Source: Cytophagales bacterium
Lineage (GTDB): Bacteria > Bacteroidota > Bacteroidia > Cytophagales > Cyclobacteriaceae
DNA length: 5,317 bases
Direction: 5' to 3'
NCBI GenBank assembly: GCA_024643485.1
Contig: JAHEMU010000215.1
Coordinates: forward strand, 1 to 5,317
Positions within the stretch are counted from its first letter, which is position 1. Each line of letters begins with the position of its first letter. Below, piece by piece: positions 1 to 5,317 of the stretch. Made by a program: the position numbers and the translations under genes. A model generated the notes under the pieces. That model saw only the letters and a list, made by a program, of their open reading frames with translations. It was not told the origin of the DNA and searched no databases.

Positions 1-702
1 CACCGGACGATTGGACGCTTTTGGAACAAAATAATACATCAGTCCCAAATATGGTGTAGTTAAAAAGAAGCCCACCGCATTATGGCCATACCACCACTGC
101 ACTAAAGCATCCTGAACACCTGCATACCAAGAATAACTTTTAAAGAAAGTAACTGGTAATTCAAATGAATTTACTACATGCAATACCGCTACAGTTATAA
201 ACGTTGCAAGGTAAAACCAAATGGCTACGTACATATGTCGCTCTCTTCTTCTAAGAATCGTACCAATCATATTAATACCAAAAACCACCCATACAAGGGT
301 AATTGCAATATCAATTGGCCATTCTAATTCAGCGTATTCTTTTGATGTTGAAATACCCAAAGGAAGGGTAATCGCTGCTGCAATAATAATTAATTGCCAT
401 CCCCAGAAGTGAACCCAACTTAAGGTGTCACTGAACAATCTGGCTTTTAGCAATCGCTGCATTGAATAATAAACTCCAGCAAACATCGCATTTCCAACGA
501 ACGCGAAAATCACCGCATTGGTGTGCAGTGGTCGGATTCGCCCAAATGTGGTGTATTGATCAAAATTTAATTGCGGAAAATACAATTGCAGGGCAATTGT
601 TAATCCGACCAGCATCCCAACGAAGCCAAAAACGACTGCCGCGAGGAGAAAGGACTTGACAATTTTATTGTCGTAACTGAACTTTTCCATAGAGTTATTC
701 AT
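1..702 (-). CDS. ccoN: cbb3-type cytochrome c oxidase subunit I (CcoN), N-terminal part
   Basis: This is the haem-copper catalytic subunit of the high-affinity cbb3 terminal oxidase, an inner-membrane enzyme that reduces O2 to water and pumps protons. The visible 234 codons run open to the left edge of the window. They contain RPLHTNAVIFAF, whose H60 is the expected low-spin haem b ligand, the block KEYAELEWP (121-129), and WWYGHNAVGFF, whose H207 is the expected first CuB ligand. About six membrane segments can be seen (roughly 18-40, 62-82, 98-117, 130-149, 158-178 and 207-228). The remaining CuB histidines and the cross-linked tyrosine lie beyond the window. I chose the ATG at 702; an in-frame ATG at 690 (MEKFSYDN) is possible, and neither has a strong Shine-Dalgarno. 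Many Bacteroidota fuse ccoN to ccoO, but that part is not visible here. The gene follows ccoS after 89 bp that carry an FNR-like palindrome. Confidence 0.96.
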   Translation of the reverse strand, partial: MNNSMEKFSYDNKIVKSFLLAAVVFGFVGMLVGLTIALQLYFPQLNFDQYTTFGRIRPLHTNAVIFAFVGNAMFAGVYYSMQRLLKARLFSDTLSWVHFWGWQLIIIAAAITLPLGISTSKEYAELEWPIDIAITLVWVVFGINMIGTILRRRERHMYVAIWFYLATFITVAVLHVVNSFELPVTFFKSYSWYAGVQDALVQWWYGHNAVGFFLTTPYLGLMYYFVPKASNRPV

Positions 703-778
703 ACATATTCAAGGCTATAATAATTCACAAGGTAAAAATATGGTTTCCATCTGCTTATGACCATTATAAGTCAAAAGC

Positions 779-792
779 ATGATATAAATCAT
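779..792. promoter_or_regulatory. FNR/CRP-type palindrome upstream of ccoN
   Basis: ATGATATAAATCAT is a perfect dyad with 5-bp arms around a 4-bp centre. It contains the FNR/FixK core TGAT-N4-ATCA; only the outermost bases differ from TTGAT-N4-ATCAA. Its centre is about 83 bp upstream of the ccoN ATG at 702, and it touches the last base of the ccoS stop codon, so it sits at the far edge of the 89-bp gap (703-791). FNR-family control of cbb3 oxidase genes is well known in Proteobacteria; its use here is inferred. No good TAnnTTTG element lies at the class II spacing. The nearest partial match is TAGCCTTG on the minus strand at 717-710. I see no terminator in this gap. Confidence 0.6.
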
Positions 793-974
793 TATTTATT
801 TTTATCCACATCAAGTGATGTAGAGGCAGACTTTTTATCATTTTCAAAAAGCATTCTTACAGAAGGAGTATAGGTATCATCAAATTGCCCAGACTTTACG
901 GCCCAAATAAACGCCAATAAAAACCCCGTAGCGATAAGTACACTTACCAGAATCAAAATCACTATTACCTTCAT
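792..974 (-). CDS. ccoS: cbb3 oxidase maturation protein CcoS
   Basis: This is a 60-residue single-pass inner-membrane protein of the CcoS/FixS family, which is needed to insert haem and copper cofactors into CcoN. One hydrophobic helix spans about residues 2-25. It is followed by the family block FIWAVKSGQFDDTYTPSVRML, spanning residues 22-42, and a short charged tail rich in Asp, Ser and Lys. Its length is normal for the family. The start ATG overlaps the ccoI stop codon in an ATGA arrangement, which suggests translational coupling with the ATPase. The order ccoI-ccoS-ccoN is typical of Bacteroidota cbb3 clusters and supports the call beyond the short sequence itself. Confidence 0.94.
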   Translation of the reverse strand: MKVIVILILVSVLIATGFLLAFIWAVKSGQFDDTYTPSVRMLFENDKKSASTSLDVDKNK

Positions 975-3376
975 TTTTCCAATTTATATAATTTTCCTAG
1001 TAATTTGATACTCAACGTAGTAAAAACCACAACGGTAATACTACTTAAAGGCATTAAAATCGCGGCGAAAACTGGCGTTAATTGCCCATTTACAGCCCAC
1101 CAGATACCTACGATGTTGTATAAAAAACTAATTATAATACTTAAACCTACTACTATTTTTGCCGAATTAATAAATTTAAAAATGCTACTAAACAAGTATA
1201 GTTTTGAGCCGTCAATGATCACATCAGATGCAGGAGAAAATACCGATGCATTATCTACTACGGAAATCCCTATATCTGCACGCAATAGTGATGGAGCATC
1301 ATTTAGGCCGTCTCCTATCATAATTACCTGCTTTCCCTTTGCTTGTAGATTCGCAATCATTTCAAGTTTCTGATCTGGTTTCATACCAAATTTAAGGGTG
1401 GTTCCTTCGGGAAATAATGCCGTCATTTTCTCTTTATCCGATTCATTGTCGCCCGAAAGTAAGGCTAATTTTAATCCTTGTTTTTCTAAATGAACCATTA
1501 ATCTATTCAACCCAGATCGTATGGATGATCCAATTAAAAACTTCCCTCTCAAAAAATAATTCACACTAAAAAAAACTTGAGCAGAAACAGGTTGTTGAGT
1601 GGATTCGGGTTTATTTAGCACAAATGACTCCGTACCTAAACGGTATTCCATCCCATGTATTACCGCTTTAATTCCACTTCCCGGGATTTCACTGAATGAG
1701 CTAATTAATTCGGAATTTTGTTTCTTCCCCTTAAATGAACTAGCGATTTTTTGACTATACGGATGAACTGAAGCGCTTGTCATTTCAAATACACTATTTA
1801 TTTCCTCATCTGTCAAAGGATCTCCCTCGAATTCTATCTTCGATTTACCTGTAAAGGTTAATGTGCCCGTTTTATCAAAAATAATATCAGATATATTGAA
1901 AAACTTTTCAACGACGTCAGCAGATTTCAAATAGTACCCCATTCTTCCAAGTGAGCGAATTATGGAACCATAAGTGAAAGGAACCGATAACGCCAACGCA
2001 CAAGGACAAGCGACAATAAGAACTGCGCTTATTACCGTCCAAACCATTTGTGGAGAAGTAATATACCAGTAAACAGAGGCTATTAACGAAATCAGAAGTA
2101 TGGTAATTGTAAAATATTTACTCACCCTATCCAACAGATGCTTAGTTCCTCTTGACGTATTTACCTGTTGACCTTCCCACAAGCTTGTTAAATAACTTTG
2201 ATCGACCTTTTTTTCGACTTCCAAATCTATAGGTATCCCCAATAATTTTCCACCAGCATAGATAAAATCATTCTTTTTGATTGATACAGGATGATTTTCA
2301 CCCGTAACAAAGCTATAATCGACATTTGCTGATTCCGAAATCAGCCGACAATCTGCGGGGATTATTTCATTATTTCTAATTCGAATTTTATCGCCTTTCT
2401 CAATCTCATTTATAGCGATTATTTCCTGAATGGCTCCGTTCCACCTTGAAACGGCTAAAGGAAAATAGGATTTATAATCTCGTTCAAAAGACAAAGATTC
2501 ATACGTTTTACTTTGAAACCATTTTCCAATGAGAAGAAAGAAAATTAAACCAGTAAAGGAATCAAAAAAACCTGCGCCTGTTCCGGAAATTACTTCATAA
2601 GAAGATCTAATAAATAAGGTAAGAATTCCCAGAGCAATGGGGATGTCGATACTTACGAATTTTTTTGTAACGGCCTTGTATGCCGAAATCAGGTAATCTT
2701 TTGCGCTAAATATTAATACTGGAATTGACAGGAACATATTTAGCCAAGAAAATAATGTTATAAAAAACGGATCCTCCTCAGCAAACCCAAGGTATTCGGG
2801 GAAGCTTAATAACATAACATTGCCGAAACAAAACCCAGCAATACCCAGTTGAATTTGTATTTTACCCCATTTTGGTTTTTCTTCCTTTTTGTCGGATGAT
2901 TCGGAGGTGATCATAGGGGCGTACCCGACATTGGCGAGTGTTAAGGCTAGCTGTCTTAATGTCAATTCCTGTTCAAAAAACGTTATCGTGGCTTGTTTTT
3001 TAATAAAATTGACCTCACTATGAATGACTCCAGGGCAAATTTTCGCGATATTTTCAAGAAGCCAGATGCAAGACGTGCAATGAATTTCAGGAATGCTAAA
3101 AATTACTTTCGATTTAGTGCCATCAGAAAAATTTAGTAACGACTTTGCTATTTCTTTATTTTCGAGGAATAAAAATCGGTCATCATCAGAGGTATCCATT
3201 CTATTTCCCGGAGTGGATTCAAACGTATAATAATCATCCAAGCCATTGTCTTTGAAAATAGAATACACCACTTTACACCCTTGACAACAAAATAATTTTT
3301 CATCGTAATGGACCTGATCTGAACATACCGTTCCACAGTGAAAACATTTCACATCACTCTTTTTGGCCGCCTTCAT
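971..3376 (-). CDS. ccoI: copper-translocating P-type ATPase CcoI (CopA2/FixI type)
   Basis: This is an 801-residue P1B-type ATPase of the inner membrane. Family members of this type export Cu(I) to the periplasm to supply the CuB centre of cbb3 oxidase. The N-terminus is a cysteine-rich metal-binding domain (C11, C14, C18, C30, C31, C34), followed by an HMA-like domain with CTSC at 100-103. Membrane helices follow at about 174-195, 205-229, 242-262 and 268-287. The actuator TGE is at 358-360, CPC at 457-459 in a membrane helix, the phosphorylation motif DKTGTLT at 501-507 (D501), the nucleotide-domain HP at 538-539 and GDGLND at 688-693. YN at 753-754 and MPLSS at 775-779 in the last two helices match the Cu(I) subgroup. 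Neighbours favour CcoI over a detoxifying CopA: it overlaps ccoS by 4 bp and ccoN follows. It begins 9 bp after the Usp-like gene; ATG 3376 is the natural start ahead of the Cys-rich domain. Confidence 0.95.
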   Translation of the reverse strand: MKAAKKSDVKCFHCGTVCSDQVHYDEKLFCCQGCKVVYSIFKDNGLDDYYTFESTPGNRMDTSDDDRFLFLENKEIAKSLLNFSDGTKSKVIFSIPEIHCTSCIWLLENIAKICPGVIHSEVNFIKKQATITFFEQELTLRQLALTLANVGYAPMITSESSDKKEEKPKWGKIQIQLGIAGFCFGNVMLLSFPEYLGFAEEDPFFITLFSWLNMFLSIPVLIFSAKDYLISAYKAVTKKFVSIDIPIALGILTLFIRSSYEVISGTGAGFFDSFTGLIFFLLIGKWFQSKTYESLSFERDYKSYFPLAVSRWNGAIQEIIAINEIEKGDKIRIRNNEIIPADCRLISESANVDYSFVTGENHPVSIKKNDFIYAGGKLLGIPIDLEVEKKVDQSYLTSLWEGQQVNTSRGTKHLLDRVSKYFTITILLISLIASVYWYITSPQMVWTVISAVLIVACPCALALSVPFTYGSIIRSLGRMGYYLKSADVVEKFFNISDIIFDKTGTLTFTGKSKIEFEGDPLTDEEINSVFEMTSASVHPYSQKIASSFKGKKQNSELISSFSEIPGSGIKAVIHGMEYRLGTESFVLNKPESTQQPVSAQVFFSVNYFLRGKFLIGSSIRSGLNRLMVHLEKQGLKLALLSGDNESDKEKMTALFPEGTTLKFGMKPDQKLEMIANLQAKGKQVIMIGDGLNDAPSLLRADIGISVVDNASVFSPASDVIIDGSKLYLFSSIFKFINSAKIVVGLSIIISFLYNIVGIWWAVNGQLTPVFAAILMPLSSITVVVFTTLSIKLLGKLYKLEK

Positions 3377-3385
3377 CCAATAAAG

Positions 3386-4171
3386 TTAATTATTATATAA
3401 GATAGGAATATTATTAGAGATTAGCCATTCCTTAATTATTGGATCCATTAGAAGTCTTACGCCATCATGACCTGTAACGATTAAGCTATTTGGGTGAGAT
3501 TTATATAGTCTTTTTAATTCACGAAGTGCAAATTCAGGAGAAATTGCTAGAACACCAACATCCTTAAAATTAGCCAGTAAATATTCAACGATTACACTTT
3601 CCTTTGGAATATTAACATCCCTACCATCATGAGCAATAAGTGTTGAAACAGACGCTTCAGCCAAGTATTTTCCGAATAACCGAATCATTCTTTTCATAAT
3701 AAACACACCCGAAGTAGTGCCGTCATATAGGTAAAGAAGGTGATCGACTTGGTAGGTATGTGGTGGGTAAATTAATACCGAGCAGTTAAGCTCCAATAAA
3801 AAACGGTTGTACTTATCATCCTTCAAAAAATCATTTCCAGCACAGAACAAATCAGATAACACGCTGTTTTCTACAAGATAATCGGGGTTGAAATTTTGCT
3901 TGGTAAGTATCTTAAATTCTAAACCTTCGTTTTTAAATTCGCCTTTAAGTTTGGTTAGCAAAGATTCTGCTTCTAAAACTGCTTTATTTTGTGTCAGTTT
4001 TACCGATTTCGCGCCAGATTTCCCACAATTTTGATCTGTTGAGGGATTTTTGTCAACAATTACACCCTGTAATTCCATTTTATCCAAACCTGGAATTAAT
4101 TTGAGTAATTCTTTAGCTTCATATTTTGAAGCACAAGTTATTCCTAATATTAAAGTTCCTGACATATTCAT
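3386..4171 (-). CDS. diverged tandem universal-stress-protein-like protein
   Basis: This 261-residue soluble protein has no firm function. The second half looks like a Usp fold: a YDGTTSG block (149-155 in this numbering) has the form of the DG..S opening of a second Usp repeat and follows a SVLIYPP strand like the CPVLVVP end of a first repeat. The C-terminus, LIVTGHDG then NIPILYNN, resembles the end of a Usp domain. The G-x2-G is present (GHDG, 234-237), but the G(S/T) nine residues later is missing, and the first half lacks the motif too, so Usp-type ATP binding is unlikely. The frame extends to an ATG at 4216, but that would overlap usp by 41 bp with no family-like residues. I prefer ATG 4171, 4 bp after the usp stop; ATG 4165, with GGA upstream, is equally plausible. 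It is followed 9 bp later by ccoI, so it is probably co-transcribed with it. Confidence 0.72.
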   Translation of the reverse strand: MNMSGTLILGITCASKYEAKELLKLIPGLDKMELQGVIVDKNPSTDQNCGKSGAKSVKLTQNKAVLEAESLLTKLKGEFKNEGLEFKILTKQNFNPDYLVENSVLSDLFCAGNDFLKDDKYNRFLLELNCSVLIYPPHTYQVDHLLYLYDGTTSGVFIMKRMIRLFGKYLAEASVSTLIAHDGRDVNIPKESVIVEYLLANFKDVGVLAISPEFALRELKRLYKSHPNSLIVTGHDGVRLLMDPIIKEWLISNNIPILYNN

Positions 4172-4175
4172 TCCG

Positions 4176-5012
4176 CTATTTGTTAATGACACATGTCCAT
4201 ATAGGGCGTTTTGCATGATTGACTGTATCTTCTGCTATACTTCCACTTATAAAATGTTCTAATCCCCTTTTCCCATGGGTTCCTAATGCGATTAAATTTG
4301 CATTCACCGAATCTGCAAATCGAATAAGACCTAAATCTTCATTCAAATCATTATAAACATGAAGAGAAGCATTCGTTAACAGATGTGTTGTTTTAAATTC
4401 TTTAAGTAGTTGCCAAACCTCGGAGTCTGGTATAAAGTCATTTGGAGTATTTATGCGAACCACACATAATTCTGCTCCGAAGAAAGTAGCTAAATTCTTT
4501 AATTGATTGATTAGTGATTCGGGACAATCCGACAGATCAGTTCCAAAAACAATTTTTTTAATGTCCTCAATATGAGTAGGTTGCTTGATGGTAATCACTG
4601 GAGTTTTTGAACTTCTGATAATTCGTTCTGCATTGGACCCAATAAATATCTCTTTTAATCCAGAAGCCCCTTTTGATCCTATTATTACCAAATCAGCATT
4701 AACCTCGCTAATAACTTTTGAAATTCCAGCAAATGGATTCCCCCATTCGAATCTAGTTTCAATGGCGATATGATCATTGTAGGTGTGTATAAATTCACCC
4801 AGTTTTTCATTTATCCTTGCCTCCATTTGTTTCAATGTATCAGGAGAAAGAAAAGCGTGTAGGTTAGTTCCCATTGGATCTGCCACTACAGGTAAATCCG
4901 CTACATGTAACACGGTAATGCTTCCTCCGCTTTTTTTAGCGATATCCACAGCAAATGCCAATGCGAATTCTGACTGTTTTGAAAAATCGGTTGGTACTAG
5001 AAGTTGCTTCAT
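4176..5012 (-). CDS. universal stress protein, tandem UspA domains
   Basis: This 278-residue cytoplasmic protein consists of two UspA domains (about 1-143 and 151-276). The first opens with the typical KQLLVPTDFS and the second with KKIVFGTDLS. Both carry the complete nucleotide-binding motif G-x2-G-x9-G(S/T): GSKG at 112-115 with GS at 125-126, and GTHG at 244-247 with GS at 257-258. It is therefore expected to bind ATP, unlike the next gene. Usp proteins act in stress and growth-arrest physiology; the specific role here is unknown. It is the first gene after the 93-bp regulatory gap and probably heads a unit running through the Usp-like gene, ccoI and ccoS. The ATG at 5012 is supported because the conserved first strand begins at once. 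Two FNR-like sites and a TAnnTTTG element lie just upstream, pointing to induction when oxygen is low. Confidence 0.93.
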   Translation of the reverse strand: MKQLLVPTDFSKQSEFALAFAVDIAKKSGGSITVLHVADLPVVADPMGTNLHAFLSPDTLKQMEARINEKLGEFIHTYNDHIAIETRFEWGNPFAGISKVISEVNADLVIIGSKGASGLKEIFIGSNAERIIRSSKTPVITIKQPTHIEDIKKIVFGTDLSDCPESLINQLKNLATFFGAELCVVRINTPNDFIPDSEVWQLLKEFKTTHLLTNASLHVYNDLNEDLGLIRFADSVNANLIALGTHGKRGLEHFISGSIAEDTVNHAKRPIWTCVINK

Positions 5013-5031
5013 GATAATTTAGTAATTATCA
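5012..5031. repeat. perfect inverted repeat at the usp start
   Basis: TGATAATT and AATTATCA form 8-bp perfect arms around TAGT. The repeat covers the short leader of usp and ends on the first base of its ATG. It overlaps the last two bases of the proposed -7 element. It could be an operator or an mRNA hairpin affecting initiation. It is very AT-rich, so chance is a real alternative. Confidence 0.4.
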
Positions 5032-5037
5032 AAAGTA
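5030..5037 (-). promoter_or_regulatory. Bacteroidota-type -7 promoter element of usp
   Basis: Read on the minus strand, 5037 to 5030 is TACTTTTG, a full match to the Bacteroidota -7 consensus TAnnTTTG. It predicts a transcript start near 5026 and a leader of about 14 bases before the usp ATG at 5012. No TTTG -33 box is visible at the usual spacing, which fits a promoter that depends on an activator. The FNR-like site centred at 5066.5 would then lie at about -40 to -41, the class II activating position. Confidence 0.5.
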
Positions 5038-5059
5038 CCACGAGTTTTGGAATTGTAGA

Positions 5060-5073
5060 TTGACTGCTATCAA
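5060..5073. promoter_or_regulatory. FNR box upstream of usp
   Basis: TTGACTGCTATCAA matches 9 of the 10 specified bases of TTGAT-N4-ATCAA; the only deviation is C for T at the fifth base. Its centre is 54.5 bp upstream of the usp ATG and 33 bp upstream of the centre of the TAnnTTTG element. This is the best FNR-consensus match in the window. Control by an FNR/FixK/CRP-family regulator is inferred from motif and position. Confidence 0.6.
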
Positions 5074-5081
5074 ACGAATGT

Positions 5082-5095
5082 ATGATAAAAGTCAT
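5082..5095. promoter_or_regulatory. second, weaker FNR-like site upstream of usp
   Basis: ATGATAAAAGTCAT has the TGAT-N4-RTCA core with one mismatch (G for A in the second arm) and the same outer A...T bases as the site upstream of ccoN. Its centre is 22 bp from that of the better box at 5060-5073, about two helical turns, so two dimers could bind on the same face of the DNA. The degenerate arm and AT-rich setting keep confidence modest. Confidence 0.4.
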
Positions 5096-5105
5096 TTTTG
5101 TTACA

Positions 5106-5317
5106 TTAGTTTCTCTTCTTAATCTTATACGATTCGTAAGGGATATAACTCGGGCAAGGTAGAATTTTCATACTTCTAGGCACTTTTTTAGGATTTATCC
5201 GAGTGTCCATGGTGAATTCCATGCTGATTTCATGCGTTCCCTGTGACTTCACTCCTAATTCTGAAATGGTAAAATCGTAGCTATAAATGAAATTGATTTG
5301 ACTATATCTCAAGCCTG
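5106..5317 (-). CDS. PorP/SprF-like outer-membrane protein, C-terminal end
   Basis: Only the last 69 codons are in the window; the frame is open to the right edge, so the true start lies outside. The sequence GLRYSQINFIYSYDFTISEL followed by GVKSQGTHEISMEF resembles the final beta-strands of the PorP/SprF family. This family belongs to the type IX secretion and gliding machinery of Bacteroidota, and its members usually end with a YSYDF..S.LG...G.HEISL hairpin and a short tail containing CP, here ILPCPSY. The tail after the last strand is basic (KIKKRN). A TTG at 5312 is in frame but lies inside the conserved strand, so it should not be taken as the start. The gene points the same way as usp, but the 93-bp gap with its own promoter signals makes a separate unit likely. 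I see no clear terminator after it. Confidence 0.8.
   Translation of the reverse strand, partial: GLRYSQINFIYSYDFTISELGVKSQGTHEISMEFTMDTRINPKKVPRSMKILPCPSYIPYESYKIKKRN

Noticed and set aside
221..659. Short plus-strand open frames of 63 and 65 codons.
   Set aside because: Both are antisense to ccoN, whose haem and copper ligands establish the minus-strand frame.
740..750. ATGG-TTT-CCAT small inverted repeat in the ccoN leader.
   Set aside because: The arms are only 4 bp and do not extend, so this is expected by chance; there is no terminator-like T run.
765..775. TTGACT directly followed by TATAAT on the minus strand, resembling E. coli promoter boxes.
   Set aside because: The two boxes are adjacent with no 17-bp spacer, and Bacteroidota promoters normally use the TAnnTTTG type.
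1005..1373. A 122-codon open frame on the plus strand.
   Set aside because: It is wholly antisense to the C-terminal part of ccoI, has no family features, and the opposite strand carries strong P-type ATPase motifs.
4172..4216. An upstream ATG at 4216 that would lengthen the Usp-like protein by 15 residues.
   Set aside because: It would overlap the conserved end of usp by 41 bp, and the extra residues do not resemble the start of a Usp domain. The ATGs at 4171 and 4165 follow the usp stop directly and lead into a beta-strand-like TLILGIT.
4050..5022. Plus-strand open frames of 62-79 codons.
   Set aside because: They are antisense to the two Usp genes and show no recognisable protein features.
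5082..5100. ATGATAAAAGTCAT next to TTTTTG as a possible terminator for the PorP/SprF-like gene.
   Set aside because: The stem is short and AT-rich, and the T run lies on the wrong side for minus-strand transcription. A protein-binding dyad fits better.

Overview
The window reads as a piece of a Bacteroidota chromosome. Three things point there: a PorP/SprF-type C-terminus (a family found in Bacteroidota with type IX secretion and gliding), weak Shine-Dalgarno sequences with a TAnnTTTG-type promoter element, and the ccoI-ccoS-ccoN gene order with AT-rich DNA. The sequence does not resolve the class or genus.

Every recognisable gene is on the minus strand, so transcription runs from right to left. 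From the right edge the order is: the last 69 codons of a PorP/SprF-like outer-membrane protein (5106-5317); a 93-bp regulatory gap; a tandem-domain universal stress protein (4176-5012); a second, strongly diverged Usp-like protein (3386-4171); the copper-transporting P-type ATPase CcoI (971-3376); the small cbb3 maturation protein CcoS (792-974); an 89-bp gap; and the first 234 codons of CcoN, the catalytic subunit of a cbb3-type cytochrome c oxidase (1-702), which leaves the window at its left edge.

From the first usp to ccoS the genes are almost contiguous (gaps of 4 and 9 bp, then a 4-bp overlap), which fits one transcript. CcoI is expected to deliver copper across the inner membrane for the CuB site, CcoS is needed for cofactor insertion, and CcoN is the haem-copper subunit that receives them. 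The Usp proteins probably belong to the same low-oxygen response.

The regulatory reading supports this. FNR/CRP-type palindromes (TGAT-N4-ATCA type) occur in both gaps: one just upstream of ccoN (779-792), and two, 22 bp apart, upstream of the first usp (5060-5073 and 5082-5095). The usp-proximal site lies 33 bp upstream of a perfect TAnnTTTG element, the geometry of a class II activated promoter. The likely picture is an oxygen-responsive cbb3 biogenesis regulon with one promoter at usp and a second at ccoN. No RNA gene, mobile element, CRISPR array or clearly new system is visible.
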